Positions 32,601 to 47,600 of a stretch of DNA of 64,000 bases are shown here, in pieces. The notes below the pieces were generated by a model. The model did no database searches and was not told the DNA's origin. It was given only the letters and a program-made list of their open reading frames with translations. The position numbers and the translations under genes were made by a program. The stretch is from assembly GCA_015075175.1 (NCBI GenBank), contig JABTUV010000001.1, positions 1,213,841 to 1,277,840 of the forward strand, read 5' to 3'. The stretch's first letter is position 1; each line of letters opens with the position of its first letter. Source of the DNA: a bacterium (lineage in GTDB: Bacteria; Hinthialibacterota; Hinthialibacteria; H5-UNCL2).

Positions 32601-35600
32601 AGCGGTTCTTCGTGACGCGCGAAAAGGACATGCGCAAGCTCCTGGACCCGACGCCCATGCCGGTCGCGGCGACGATGGAGATTCTGCCCCTTTCCGAGCA
32701 CGAGTCGCGTTACATCCGCGCCGTGCTCGATCGCTTCGAGGGCAACCTGACCCACGCCGCCAGGGCGCTGGGGATCACGCGCAACACGCTCAAGGCGCGG
32801 TTGCGGGGAGGTGCGGTCAAGTGATGCATGTACATACCGATACGTGTAAGGTAGTCAACGCCAGTATCTTAGTTTCATCAATCCTGGTTGCGCTAACGGC
32901 GCGGGGAGGATGGGGAATGGAAACCCGCGAACTGCCGGTCGCCGCGCCGCGCGACGAAGTGATGGCGGGCACGCAGGAGATCGAAGCGGTCCAAGAGTGG
33001 GCGCTGGCCGCCTTCGGCCGCCCGGGGACGGCGAGCGAGCACGGCGGCGTGTCCCTGCGCCTCTTGCGACAGGACCACGGCACGCTGCGCCACGGAAAGT
33101 CCTGCCTGGGAACGCCGCTGGTGATCGGATCCCGCAGATTCGAGCACGGGCTGGGAACCCACGCCAACAGCGAGATCGCCGTTACATTTCCGGCCGGCGC
33201 GCAAACCTTCCAGGCCGCCGTCGGCATAGACAACAACTATGATACGCAGGGGACGCGAGGCTCGGTGCAGTTCGCCGTGCGAGTGGGCGACAGGGAGCTA
33301 TTGCGCACGCCGGTCTGCAAGGGCGGCGACGAGCCGCGCCCGATCTCCGTGACTCTGCCCGCCGGCGCGACCGAGCTCACGCTGCTGGTCGAGACGACCG
33401 CCGACGGCGCCGCCTACGATCAGGCGGACTGGGCTGACGCTCGCGTTGTGCTCAGCGACGGCCGCTTATGTTGGTTGGACGAGCCTCGCCCGCATTTTTT
33501 CCTTGCCCAGCCGCAGACGCCCTTTTCGTTTGTCTATGACGGCGTTTCGTCGAGAGAGTTGCTGGGCGGCTGGCCGCATGAGGCGACGGTGCACGAGAGC
33601 CACGGGCGAACGCGCATCGAGGCCGCCTGGCGTGAGCCACGCACGGGGTTGGTCGTGCTGGCCACGGCGACCATGTTCACGGATTATCCCGCGCTGGACT
33701 GGGTCCTCGCTTTCGAGAACCGAGGCAGGGACGACACGCCCATTCTCGGAGACATTTTTACCGCCGACATGCCGGTAGGCGCCGGCGACGCGCGCCGCAT
33801 CTTCCTCCTGCGCCAATTGCGGGGAGATGGGGCGACGGAAGAGAGCTTCACGCCTTACGAGACGCGCCTCCGTGCGGGGGAGACGAGTCGCTTCGCGCCG
33901 ACCGGCGGACGCCCCTCCAATACCAGCGCGTTTCCGTTCTGGAACGTGGAGGAGGGAGGCGAGGGCGCCATCACGGCCATCGGCAGGTCGGGGCAATGGT
34001 CGGCGGAGTACCGTCGCGATCGTTCGGGCGTGACCCGCTTTCGCGCCGGCATGGTACATGCACACTTGCGGCTGCGTCCCGGCGAGGCGATCCGGCTTCC
34101 GCGCGTCCTGGTAATGCCGTGGCAGGGAGACCGACAGGCGGCGCACAGTCGCTTTCGGCGGCTCTTGCTTTTCGAGTACATCCCGCGCGTCGACGGGAGG
34201 CCGATCCGGCTGCCCGTGGTGCTGCAAACGTTCGACCGCTACAACTGGACCCGTCCCGAGTGGGCGACCGAGGCGGGCCAACTGCGGGGCGTGGAAGCCG
34301 CCCATGCGGCGGGATGCGACGCCTACTGGTTCGACGCCGCCTGGTTCGTCGGGAACTTTCCCCACGGCGTCGGCAATTGGACCTGCAAGCCGGACGCCTT
34401 TCCGCGCGGGCTGGCCCCCATCGGCGAGCGCTGCAAACAGTTGGGCCTTCGCTTCATCGTCTGGTTTGAACCGTGCCGTGTGGCGCCCGACACGCAAATC
34501 GACCAGGAACACCCCGAGTTCCTGCTGGAGAGCAAGGACGGGCCGGTCGCCTGGAACTCGAAGCTCTACAATCTGGGTGATCCCGCAGCGCGGAAGTGGA
34601 TGACGGATCTCATATCACAGCGCATCTCTGAGTTTCAGCTGGACGTCTATCGCGAGGATTTCAATATCGATCCGCTTCCGTTCTGGCGAGCGCACGACGC
34701 GCCGGATCGGCAGGGCATCAGCGAGATTCGCTTTGGTTTGGGGCACTATGAGTTCTGGGACGAATTGCGAGCGCGGCATCCGGGACTCTGGATCGACAAC
34801 TGCGCCAGCGGGGGACGGCGGATCGATCTGGAGACGTGCATGCGGGCCGTTCCGCTGTGGCGCAGCGATACGTCGTGTGCACCGGGCCGTTCCGAGTGGC
34901 AGCAGCAGCAGAGCCTGGCGCTCTCACAGTATCTTCCCTTGCACACGGCGTCCGTCTGGACGATGGACCGCTACGCCGCGCGCAGCTCGGCCACGGGCGG
35001 ACTGGCCGTCGAGCTCGACTACCTCAATCCCGACTTCGACATGGCTGCGGCGCGCGAGGTGCTAACGGAGGTCAAGGCGAATCAGAAGTACTGGTACGGC
35101 GACTTTTATCCGTTGACGCCGGCCGACAGCGCGCGGGATCGGTTTTGTGCGTGGCAGTTTCATCGCGCGGACTTGCGGGAGGGGATGATTCTGGCGTTTC
35201 GCCGGCCCGAGTGCGAAGTGATGGGCCTCATCGCGTCGCCGCGCGGACTGGACGCGGGCCGGACGTATCGCTTCGAGTGGATTGACGAACAGGGGCGGAG
35301 CGAGAGCCGCGCGCTCTCCGGCGGAGCCGTGCAGAAGGAGGGCCTGGCGCTGCGCATCGACGGGAAGGGGGAGAGTCTGTTGGTGCGGTACGGTGCGGTG
35401 GGGGAGGGGGAGTGAGGGGGAGGACGGAGCGCGGACGCCGCGGGCAACGGAGTGCGACGGGGTACAGCCAAGCCGGTGGTATCGAACGGCGTTTGCCTCG
35501 CATTGGAGCGAGCGGTTTCTTCGAAATGCAGTGTACAACTGGACAGATTGGACAGGCGGCCCGGGGGGTTCATTTTGCCGTCTGTCCTTTCTGCTTGAAA

Positions 35601-38600
35601 TCTCAGGCGTCGGGGCCGCCCAGGCAGGCCTCCTGTTGGCGGTCCGATTGCGTCCATCAAGTAGGGGGAGGTACATCCAATGGCGCGTCACTTCTTGTTG
35701 TCACAAGGGGTCGGCTTGCTGGGGTGGCTTCTGGCTGCCTTTGCCGCCGGTGCGGTGGGCGCCGTTGCCTCCGTGGATGCGGCGTCGTTCTATGCCGAGT
35801 TGAGCCGGCCGTCGTGGGCGCCGCCCGCTTGGGTGTTCGGTCCCGTGTGGTCGATGTTGTATGCGCTCATGGGCGTTTCCGCATGGCTGGTGTGGCGGGC
35901 GCCTGGGTCCAAGTCCGTGGCGCTCGGTCTTTTTATGGCGCAGCTTGCGGTGAACGCGCTTTGGTCGTGGTTGTTTTTCGCATGGCGTCATGGGGCGCTG
36001 GCAACGGCGGGAGTATTGATCCTGCTGGCGCTCATCGTGGCCACGATGAGCGCCTTCCGGCGGAGCAGCCGTTTGGCCGCGGCGCTGCTGGCTCCTTACT
36101 TTCTTTGGGTGAGCTTTGCCGCTGTCCTCACGTGGACGATATGGCGGAGCAACCCGAATCTTCTGTAATGCGCGCTTCGGCGGCTGGGCCTGATGCTTGT
36201 TCATGCGGAATGCTCGGCATTTAGTCGTCAGCTACCGCTCAACTCAGACGTTGCGTGCATAGGAAACGATGAAATTACGCTCGATCTCTCTTACTACGAT
36301 GCTCTGCTGCCTAGCGGTCATTTCGAGGGCTGACGGCAACACCGTGGCTTCGCGGGGACTGACGGTCCACGAGGGTCAACTCCTGCTCAACGGAAGACCT
36401 TACCGGGGCATCGGGGCGAATTATTTCTGCCTCTTCTCTCGTACGCTGAGGGATGCTTCCGACGAATCCTATGACGACGGACTCAGGAATCTGTCCGAGG
36501 CGAGGATCCCGTTTGTCCGCTTTATGGCCTGCGGATACTGGCCGGCGGACTGGGACTTGTACCTGCAGGACAAAGGCGAGTACTTCAAGCGAATGGATGC
36601 TGTTGTGCGTTCCGCCGAAAAACACGGCGTCGGCTTGATTCCCTCACTCTTCTGGAACATGGCGACGGTTCCAGACCTCGTCGGTGAACCCATGGATCAA
36701 CTCGGGAACCCGAAAAGCAAGACCATCGCGTTAATAGAGCAATACACCCGGGAAGTCGTACTGCGCTTTAGGGACTCGCCCGCCGTTTGGGGTTGGGAGT
36801 TCGGCAATGAATACAACCTTCAGGCTGACTTGCCCAATGCGTCGCAACATCGTCCCCCGGTCTGGCCCACACTGAAGACAGCTCTCCAGAGAACGGCGAG
36901 GGACGAGCTCTCGTCGTCGGCCATGCTCACCGCCTTTGGCCGCTTCGCCGAGACGGTTCGCAAGTATGACACACAGCGCATTTTGATCACGGGCAATTCG
37001 ATTCCAAGAATCAGCGCCTTTCACAATTCGACCGCGAAGAGCTGGGGCAAGGATTCCCGGGCGCAGTTCGAGGAGGTATTGCTGAGGGACAACCCCGACC
37101 CCTACCCGGTGCTTTGCGTCCATGTCTACGGCAACAGTGGACAAGGCGAAACGAGGAGCATTTACGAGTTGGCAGCGATGTTGCAGGAGATCGCCGCCCG
37201 TGTGGGGAAGCCGTTGTTTATCGGGGAGTTCGGTGCACCGAGGACGATGGGCATGGAGCAAGAGAAAGCCCAGTTCAGCGAAATGCTGGACGCGATAGTG
37301 ACAAGCAACGTCGCTCTTGCAGCCTTCTGGGTCTTTGACCACGCGGGACAGGACAAGGACTGGAACGTAACCTTCGAGAATGAGAGACGCTACATGCTGG
37401 AGCTTGTGACCGCGGCGAACCGGCGCCTGCAGGCCGCACGCAGCGATGATTGACGCGTGCGACAATCTCCCGCAAGCAAGGGTTGGACGCGGGGCGGACG
37501 TATCGTTTGGAGTGGATCGACGAAGCAGGGCGAAGCGAAAGCCCGACGGTTGCGGTAAACCGGGGCCGGTTTATCACTGCCTCCGATGCCTGTGCTGAGC
37601 GAGCCCGTCCAACCTCTTGAGAACAAGAGGGTGGCCCCCCCCGGTCTCGAAGGCGGGCCTTTACCCCTCAGCTCTCCCCAGCGCCCGTAGCATGCAGGCC
37701 AGCGTCTTTGGGTTCGTGCCCGCCAGCCGCTCCAACTGCTCGCGCTGGTTCCGGCAGTGCGCGTAGTAGTCCATCATGCCGCGAAACGCCTCGCTGGGGC
37801 CGAGGATGTCGCCCTCCGTCAGCGGCGGCGTCTTGTCTCCCGGTTGCGTGAAGAGATCGCCGCAGAGGAGCGTGCCCGTCGTCTCCTCCATCGCCAGCCC
37901 GCAGTCCCAGGCGTGCGGCAGATGCGGCGTATCAAACCAGCGCAGCCGATGCGCACCGAGCTCCAGCGTCTCCCCATCGCCCAAGGCGCGCGGGGGCCGG
38001 TCGGCCACGTCGCCCACCGACACGAGCGCCGCGATCTTCCCGCACACCGGCTCCGCATGGGGCGCCACCGCGAGCCATTCGTTGACCGATCCGCACTCGT
38101 CCGCCTCGAAGTGCGAGAGCGCAAGATAGCGCAGCTTTTCCACCGGTAGGACGGCCCCGACCGCCTCCCTGACCCAGGGAAAGAGCTTGCGCGGTCCCAT
38201 GTGGTACAGCATGGGCGCCTCGCCCGTGATCAGGTACTGGTTGAACGAAAACCCCGACGGCGGCATGGGGACGGGCGTGTTGATGCGCCAGATGCCGTCG
38301 GCGATTTCACAAATGTTGGTCCCGCTGTGGGCGTTGATGGTCTTCATGTTGCACCGCCTGGATGGAGATTGGGTTTATCTTAGCGCATGCCAGGCGGAAG
38401 GGGAACCTTATTTGCACTTTCGGCGGTTGAGGGCGCGCGGCGCGGCGTGAGCCACAGGGCGATTAATACCTGACCATCAAGTATTGACGCAAAGCTTGCA
38501 GCGCCCCATGGGCCGCGTCGTTTTTCGCCCACGGCGCCTCAGTTCCTGTACCCTATCTCCTGGCACGCCGATTGCACCAGGCTTGCCGTCAAGCATTCCC

Positions 38601-41600
38601 CGGAGGTGGTCACGTGGACCCGCTGGTACTTCGCGTGGACAGCCTGGAGATGGAACTGGCCCGATTAAGAAACCAGAACCGGCGGCTGCGGCGGGCGCTG
38701 ATTTTGGGCGGCTTGCTTGGGTTCTTTCTTCTGCGCGCCTGGGCGGTGGCCGACAAACCGCCGGTGGAGATCAAGGCGCAGAAGTTCACCATCGTCAACT
38801 CGGCGGGGACGGCGCGCGCCGTCCTCTCCGCGCGCAGCGACAGCAAAACCGGGTTGGAGATTCGGGACGGGAATCGGCGGATGCTGTTGCGGCTGCCGCA
38901 AGACAAGGAGGAGAGAGAGCGATGAAGAAGCCGGCGTTCGGTGGGGTACTGGTGGATCGGGAGGGGCGGGTGTTGCTCGTAAGGCCTGGGGAGAGTTACG
39001 CGGGCTACGCCTGGACCTTCCCCAAGGGGATTGTGTCAGGCAGTGAGACCCCCGAAGCGACCGCTCTGCGGCGGGTACGCGAGGAGACGGGGCGGGAGGC
39101 GGAGATTGTGGCCCGGCTGGCCGGCGAGTATGAGGGCAGCGAGACCCGGTCCGGTTACTTCCTTATGCGGCCCCGCGAACCGTTGGGGCACGTCTCCAGA
39201 GAGACGGAGCGGCTGCGGTGGGCGGAATTCGAGGAGGCGGAGCGACTGATCCAGGAGACCTCCTATTCCAAGGGCCGCACCCGCGACCGGGCGGTCCTGT
39301 CCGCGGCGCGGGAGACCCTGACGCGCCTGGAGCTGGAGCGCTGCCGCGCCCACCTCATGGGACTGGGGTTCGACGAACCGCTCTTCCACCACAACCTGAC
39401 GGTCTTTCCCATCCTGGGCCATGAGAACGGCGGACCGCCCTACGACCTGCTCCGCACGGCCATCGAGAAGGGCACAGCGGTCGTCGAGGAAGTCCATGAA
39501 GCCGGCGAGGTGGGAACGCTGAAGGTGGTCAACCGGGGCGACCGGCCCGTCCTGATCGTGGAGGGGGAGATCCTGATTGGAGCCAAACAGAACCGCGTGG
39601 TCAACATGACGGTGCTGGTCGGAGCGGGCAGGGAGTACCGGTTGCCGGTGAGTTGCGTCGAGCAGGGGCGCTGGCGGCATACCAGCCGGCACTTCACTCC
39701 GGCCGCCTGCATGGCGCCGCCGGTGATGCGCGCCTACAAGACGAGGAGCGTGAGGGAGTCGCTGCGGATGCGAGGTGAGGCAGCGGCGGACCAGATTCGG
39801 GTCTGGTGTGAAGCGGCAGCGGTCCTTGACGACGTGGGCGCCGTCTCGCCGACCGGTTCAGTGACGGAGGGTTACGCCGCGCGCCGGAAGGAGCGCCAGC
39901 ACTATCGCGAACACATCACCCTTCCGCCGGAAACACGCGGCTGCGTGGTCGTTCGAGGCGAGGAGGTCCTGGGGTTGGACCTTTTCGGCGATCCGGGCGT
40001 GATGCGCGAGTTCTGGCCGAAACTGTCCGAAGCCTACTTCCTGGAGGCGACGCGGCAGCCGAAGGAGCAACCGCCCTGCAACCGCGAACGCGCGCAAGCG
40101 TTCATGGATAGGGTTTGCGAGGGCCTGCGCCCGGCAGGACGCCAGATCGGGTTGGGTACGACGCTGGAAGTCGGCGACGGGGGCACTGCGGGCTTCGTCC
40201 TCTGGTACGCGGACGCCGTCTGCCACCTTGCGGCCTTTGCGGTGGACGAAGGTGAAGAAGGGCGGCCGCCCCGCTTCGATCCGGGGATTGTGTCTTAGGA
40301 GGCATCGTGGCCGTGGTCCACGCGACAAAGCTGCTTTGCGCCTTGCTGTGGCCGATTCGTTTGCCCTACCTGGCGATCGGTTTCACATGCGTATTCGTTC
40401 GGACGCTGTGCTTTGTCGCGTGGACGGGCCGCTGCCCGGACTGCGGGTCGCAGCTGGTGTGCGACAACGCCGACCGCCTGATTTGCCCGCGCTGCCGCCT
40501 CCGGCGGTCGTCACAGTTGCGGTAGAATTGAGCTATCATTTCGGTTCCATTGAACTGTCATTTCGGTTCCATTGAACTGTCATTTCGACCGCAGGGAGAA
40601 ATCTTCCGCGCCGTTACCGCGGGTCGAGTGCGAGGGAAAGATTTCTCCCTTCGGTCGAAATGACAGGGGGCCTGCGGTCGAAATGACGGCAACGCCGCCA
40701 AGTGCAAGAAACTGCGTCCGCAGCCTGCACCGCCGGAGGACGATGGCACGCCCGGGCAGTCGCGTTAGACCATGAGGACTTCCAGCATCGCACGTGCCGC
40801 ACGGCTTCGTTCCAGAAGCGATCGAAATCGGACCATCAAGTCTTGACCTAAGCCCTGCGGCGTCCGTCGGGCCGCGTGGTTTCTCGCCCACGGCGCCTCA
40901 ATTCCTGTACCCTATCTCCTGGCACGCCGATTGCATCAGGCTTGCCGTCGAGCATTCCCCGGAGGTAAGTAACATGGACCCGCTGGTGCTTCGCATGGAC
41001 AGCCTGGAGATGGAGCTGGCTCGCCTTAGGAACCAGAACCGGCGGTTGCGCCGTGCGCTGCTTCTGGGTGGACTGCTTGCCTTCTTTTTCCTGCGCGCCT
41101 GGGCGGTGGTTGACAAACCCCCGGAGGAGATCAAGGCGCAGAAGTTCACCGTGGTCAGCCCGTCGGGGACGACGCGCGCCGTCCTCTCCCCCCGGAGCGA
41201 CGGCAAAACCGGGTTGGAGATTCGCGACGGCTACCGCCGCGTGCTGTTGCGCCTGCCGGAGGAGATGAAGTGATCGGGACGGACCGACCGCGGGGACGGG
41301 CGCGGGGGATGAGAAGGGAGACCCTTCGATGACGAGATCATCGTTGCGCATGCTCTTGACCGGACTTGCTGCGGGCGGCAGTCTTGGCGCAACCAGCGAG
41401 TTTGCCTCCCGCGCCCGCGTCCCCGAAATCCATCACGCCGGCCGCGACCGGGGTCGGCCGTTCCGCCCCGTCGGGGTAACGGCTGGCCGCCGGCCAGCCC
41501 ACGGACGACACCGACAGCGATGGATGCATGCATTCCTGGCTTGCGAACCGGGCGGCGCTGACGGAGCGGACGTGGCGCGGCGCCTCGTGGCCCGGATGCA

Positions 41601-44600
41601 GAGGTCCGGCCGACATCGGCGGCACCAGACGCCGCACGCCGGCTCGCATCGCCGACGGCGCCCCCTGGCACGAAGGCGGCTGATCGGCGCCCCATCCGGC
41701 GGCCGGAAGTCGCCGTTGCGATTCCAGCTGCGATCCCGGGCTGCGCGTGCTAAAATGGCTCGGCTACTGGAACTTGAACTGATCGGCCGGGCCTACTCGA
41801 CGCGGCAGTGAACACACCCGATGCGGGTGAGACGGGAGCGGCGAGTTGAACCAGTCCCTCGCAGCTTTCAGTTGGGCGACGGCGCCGCGTGGATCGCGTC
41901 CCATCACGCAACGCGCCGGCGTGTCCACCCATGCCCCCTTGATCGGCCATCCGCACCACACCCTTCTCCAATACTCGCAACCAACGGACAGTGCGTCCGC
42001 AACACGTGCCATGCAAGGGAAGGAGGACGGCCATGTCGTTCCAAAAGGCTGAAATCAGTTGCAAGCGATGCTCGGTCCTGGCGCACATGCTGCTGGTCGG
42101 CGACAGCGCCACGTCGGTGAAGAAGTTCGTGGGCAAGGGACTGGTCGAGGCGACCGAAAAGGCCACGTCGGCGGACTCCAAGTTTTACGAAGCTCGCTAC
42201 CGCGCGCTGGAAGGATTGGAACAGGTTTTCTACTACGCGGGTACCAGCGATGACGATCGGCGCTTCGCCGCCGAGTGTCTGGACGCCTGCGTGACCTGCG
42301 ACTTCTCCAATCCCCGCGTGTGCGCGATGATCGAGGCGCGCCGCAACGGCTCCCCGCCCAGCCCGTAACGCCGCGCAACAGCGGAGTTCAGGCTTCAGCC
42401 TGTCCGAGCGGGCAGCCTCGCCGAAATCGTCGGCAGGATGCCGACGAGACCGGCGCCGGGAGGGCGCCGCTACGTCCCCTACCTCCATCAACTTAAGTCA
42501 TTTCAGGCTCTTATAGCCATTCGAGTGCGAGTGACGGTGGCCCGTCCAGTGTCTACATCGATCCGGCCAACCGGAAGCCTCTTCTTTTTTCCAACTTTTG
42601 AAGTCTTTTAAACTTGCGGCATAATTACGTCGGAGCATCATGGTCTCTTCCGAAGCCACGCTGGCCGCAACCCAAGCCGCGCCTCGCCGGCCCCTGACCC
42701 GGTTGATCCTGGTCATCCCCTTCTTTCTTGTCATCATGGTAGCCCTCACGGTCATCATCAATTACAGCATCTTTGAGCTGGGTTTCCGTCGCATCATCAT
42801 CAGCAGCGCCTCACGGGAGGCCGCGCTCGCCATCCGCTGGGCGATAGCTCTGAACCTGGGGATGATCGGCTTGGCGGGGTTGGCCGGCTACCTGCTCTCG
42901 CGCGAGCTGATCCGGCCCTTGCGCCTCCTGTCGGACCGCATGGAGGAGTTCGCCCGCCGCGGCAGCGCCCGCAAGGTCCCTCTCCTCTCCAGCAGCGAAG
43001 AGTTCGCCGCGCTGGGGGAGTCCTTCAACCGCATCGTCACTTCAACCAGCAAGTACCTGCCCGAGAACGCGCGCTTCATCTTCCACAGTTTGGCTTCCGG
43101 CGTTCTGTCCTTCGACCAGCACGGTCGGGTCAAGCTGATCAACGCCGCCGCCGACAAGATGCTGGAGCTGGCGGGCAAGGGGGTCGGCGGACGCCTCCTC
43201 TCAGATGTCTTTCCCGCCGATTCCGGCTACGGCCCGCTGGCTGCGGTCCTCGATCCGGCGCGGATTCTGGCGCAGAACCTGGAAAACGCCCGCGTCACCA
43301 TTACCACCCTGGCGGGACATAAGAAGAGCCTGGCATCACCACGGTCGCGGTCCCGTCGCCTGACGCGCGGGGCATGGAGATCGTGGCCACGCTGATGGAC
43401 GGTTACGGCTCGAGTGAGATTTCGAACGTTTCATCCAAGTCGAGAAACTGTCGGCGGTGGAAGCCTGGCGGCGGGCGTGGCGCACGCAATCCGCAATCCG
43501 CTGGCTTCGCTGCGGGGACTGACGCAACTTCTTGAGGAGTCCGCCGCCGGCAAGTCGGATCCCGACGGAGTGGAGGCGCAGCGATTCGCCGGCGTGATGC
43601 TGAAGGAGATCGACCGCCTCAACACGGTCGTGTCGCGGCTGCTCAATTTCTCCGCCCCCAGCCGCGACGAGTGGAAGCGGAGCCGTGTGGCCGAGGTGAT
43701 CCAGCGCAGCCTGGAACTGGCCGGCCACCAGTTGCGCAGGAAGAACCTCGAGGTGCGCGTGGCCCTGGCCGACGACCTGCCGCCGGTGGTCTGGTGCGAG
43801 GACAAGATTCTGCAGGCCATGCTCAACATTCTCATCAACGGCGTCGAGGCCGCGCCCGAGGACGGCCGCATCACCATCGGCGCCGCTTGGTATCCCCATT
43901 CCGGAGGCGGACACGGCGAACTGGAAATCGCCCTCAGCAACAACGGTCCGGCCCTCACGGCCGAGCAACTCAGGCAGATCTTCCTGCCTTATTACACGAC
44001 CAAGGAGTCCGGCGTCGGGTTGGGCCTGGCCATCACCCAGCAGATCATCCTGAGCCATGGTGGGCGCATCACCGCGGAAAACACCCGCGAGGGAGTGCGG
44101 TTCCGGGCCGTCATTCCCGCGCGTTTGTGGATGGAGTGCTGGAGACGCCGCGCATGGAGTCCTCGACGGAGTTGACCTGAAAACATGAACGAAGCCCGTC
44201 ACGACGCCGCCCGCGTGCTCATCGCCGACGACGAGGAGAGCATGCGCTTCTACGTGGGCAGCCTTCTGGCCCGCGACGGCCTCGCCTACCGCGAGGCGGC
44301 CGACGGCGAGGAGACGCTCCAGCTGTACCGCTCCGAGCCGTTCGACCTCGTCATCCTGGATTACAACATGCCCAAGAAGAACGGCCTGGAGGTGCTCTCG
44401 GAGATCATGGCGACGGATCCGCAGGCCTCCGTGATCGTGATTACGGCCTGGGGGGACCGGTCGGTGGCGGTCGAGGCGCTGTCGCGCGGGGCGCTGGATT
44501 ACTTCTCCAAACCGTTCGACAACAACGAAATGCGCATCGTGGTCAAGCGTGCGCTGGAGCGGCGGCGGCTGCTCTTGCGCGTGCAGGACCTGTCGGCGCA

Positions 44601-47600
44601 ACTGTCGGAACGCTACGCCCACGGGCGCATCCTGGGCGGCAGCGCCGAGATGCGCCGCATCTACGAGGTGATCGAGCGGGTCGCCGGCAACGACGTGACC
44701 GTGCTCATCTGCGGCGAGTCGGGAACCGGCAAGGAGCTGGTCGCCCGCGCCATCCACCACGGCAGCCCGCGCAAGGACGGTCCTTTCGTCCCCGTCAACT
44801 GCGCCGCCATTCCCGATACCCTCCTGGAGAGCGAGCTCTTCGGCTATGAGAAGGGCGCCTTCACCGGCGCCGAAAGCCAGCGCAAGGGCAAGTTCGAGCT
44901 GGCCGAGGGCGGCACGCTCTTTTTGGACGAAATCGGCGACATGAACCAGCCCACGCAGGCCAAGATTCTGCGCGCCCTGCAGGAGAAGGAGTTCGCCCGC
45001 GTCGGCGGCCATCGCAACATCAAAACCGACATCCGCGTGGTCGCGGCGACCAACAAGGACCTGGCCAAGGCCATCGAGGCGGGCGAGTTCCGCGAGGACC
45101 TCTACTATCGGTTGAACGTGGTCACGATCTACCTGCCGCCCCTGCGGCGACGGTTGGCCGACATTCCGCTGTTGGTCGAGCATTTTATCAAAGAGGCTTG
45201 CAAGTCTTTCAACAAGGACGTTCGCGGCGTGTCCGCCGAGGTCCTGGACGCCTTCGCGCAATACCGCTGGCCGGGGAACGTGCGTGAGTTGGAGAACATG
45301 ATCCAGCGCGCAGTCGTTTTGGCCGGTGGGCCGCTGATCACCTTGAAGGACCTGCCGCTGACGATCATGCGGGAATCCGTCCTACCGGCTTCGACGCCAG
45401 AGGTTGAGTCGCCACGGGCGCCGCTTGCCGCGCCCGCGGGCGATGGGCGAATCAAGAACCTTCAAGACCTTGCGGAGGAGACGCGGGACCAGGTCGAGCG
45501 CGCGGAAATCGGCAAGGCCCTGGCGGCGACGCGCTGGCGGCGCGGCGCCGCCGCCGAGCTTCTGGGCATCTCCCGCCGTTCTCTCCTGCGCAAGATGAAA
45601 AAGTACGGCCTCGAGTGACCTCACCTGCCTGCCACGGCCCACACCTGTACGGGTACCTGTCAACCATGCGCGACTGTCATTTCGACCGCAGGGAGAAATC
45701 TTTCGCTTCGTGCTCCAACGGTATCTGTCATTTCGACCGCAGGGAGAAATCTTTCCGCCCATCTCCCAACGACAAAGCGCAGGATTTCTCCCTGCGGTCG
45801 AAATAACAGTCGACAGACAGTCGAGGTGGCGGTCGAAGTGACAGTCGTGCGGGTACCGGTGAAGAGTCACTCGGCCGCTCGCTATCGGCCATCCCGAGCC
45901 AGCCTTGTCCCATTTCGGGCTATACCGTTACGAACATGCCCATTTCGATGCTATGATTTACAATATTTTACATGGGCACGACCCCGGTTTAATGTTTTAA
46001 GTGGCTTAAAAATATACGCTTACGTTAATTTCCCCCGCCTCGACTTTTCATTTGCCCCTTGGCACAGCGGTTGCTGTTGACCTGCGGCGTCGAGCAGGGG
46101 CTCGGCGTGACATCGGACTTACGAAAGCCCTCAGGGGCCAAATGATTCTCAGCGAAAGGAGAGACAAACAGATGTTGAAGAGGAAGAGCGGCTTTACGTT
46201 GGTGGAGATCATGATCGTGGTTGCCATTATCGGCTTGATCGTGGCGATCGCGGTCCCCAGCTTCCTGAAGTCCCGCCGGGATGCACAGGGTTCGTCCTGT
46301 TCCGCGCAGTTGGATCAGATCTATTCGGCGTGCGAGCAGGTGGCCTTCAAGCTGAACGCGGGCGATGCGGAGCCTTGGCCGGCGGCGGGCGCCCCGGCGA
46401 CCTTGAACACCTACCTGCGTGGGTTCGTGGTCACCGACAACTGCCCGGGTGGTGGAACGTACACGGTCGGCGCGAACATCACGGACGCCAACGGCATCGT
46501 GATCGTTCCGGTCTGCGATCGTGAGAACGCCGACCCGGACGGCGACGGCGTCCTCAACCGTCAGGAAGGTTTGCACATTCACCGTCGTTCGTTCATCGAC
46601 GGCGCGCGCAATCCCGACCTGACCTTTGCCGCCTAAGCGCGGAATTGACCTCGGGTTTATGGCGAGGGGCAGCGGGCGACCACTGCCCCTCGCCTGCATT
46701 TTCGGACTCGCCTCACCCACCACACGACTGCTGTGGATTCAGCTTCTTAACCGTCAAAGCCGACTTGAAATGAACGCCCACGAGCTTGGACGGGACGCAA
46801 AATGGGACAGGGCTGTCCCGGCAGCACGGCCCGACCGACCGACAGTGCGCTCCGGAGCTCTTCGAACTCCGCCGAAAAAAGCCGAAGCCCACACGTAACT
46901 ATTTTAAAATAAAAGGCTTACGTAAGTTTGAGGGCAGGCCGTCGGGCAGGTTTAAATACTACGCAGTGCGCATGTTTTGGCATACCCGTTGCTCATTGCC
47001 CGTACGAGTTCGCAAGTTGCGCCCACGCGCACGTCAGAGGATAGAGCCATGAAAGGAAAATCCGGGTTTACACTGGTTGAAATCATGATTGTCGTCGCCA
47101 TCATTGGTCTGATCGTCGCGATCGCGGTTCCCAGTTTCCTGAAGTCGCGCCGCGACGCGCAAGGAACAACCTGCTCGGCGCAACTGGAGCAGATATTCTC
47201 CGCCATCGAGCAGATTTCCTTCCGGTTCGCGGTCAAGCCGTCGGGCGCCTGGCCCGCCGGCCAACCCGCCCAGGTACTCATCGACACCTATCTGCGCGGA
47301 TTCAGCATCCTGGACAATTGTCCCAGCTCGGGAACTTACGCGGTCGGCGCGACCGTCACCGACGCGGCCGGTTCCATCATTGTTCCCACGTGCAGCCTGG
47401 AGAACGCCGATCCCGACGGCGACGGCATCGTCAACCGCGAGGAGGGCCTGCACGTGCATCAGCGGTCGCTTCTCAACGGAGTTCGGAATCCCGTGTTCAC
47501 TTTCGCCTCCTGAGGGCGTCTGAAACGGGATTTCTCTTATGTGCAGCGGATGCCCAATTTCGCCCCCGAGCATCCGCTGCACTTTTTTTATCCTGTCAAC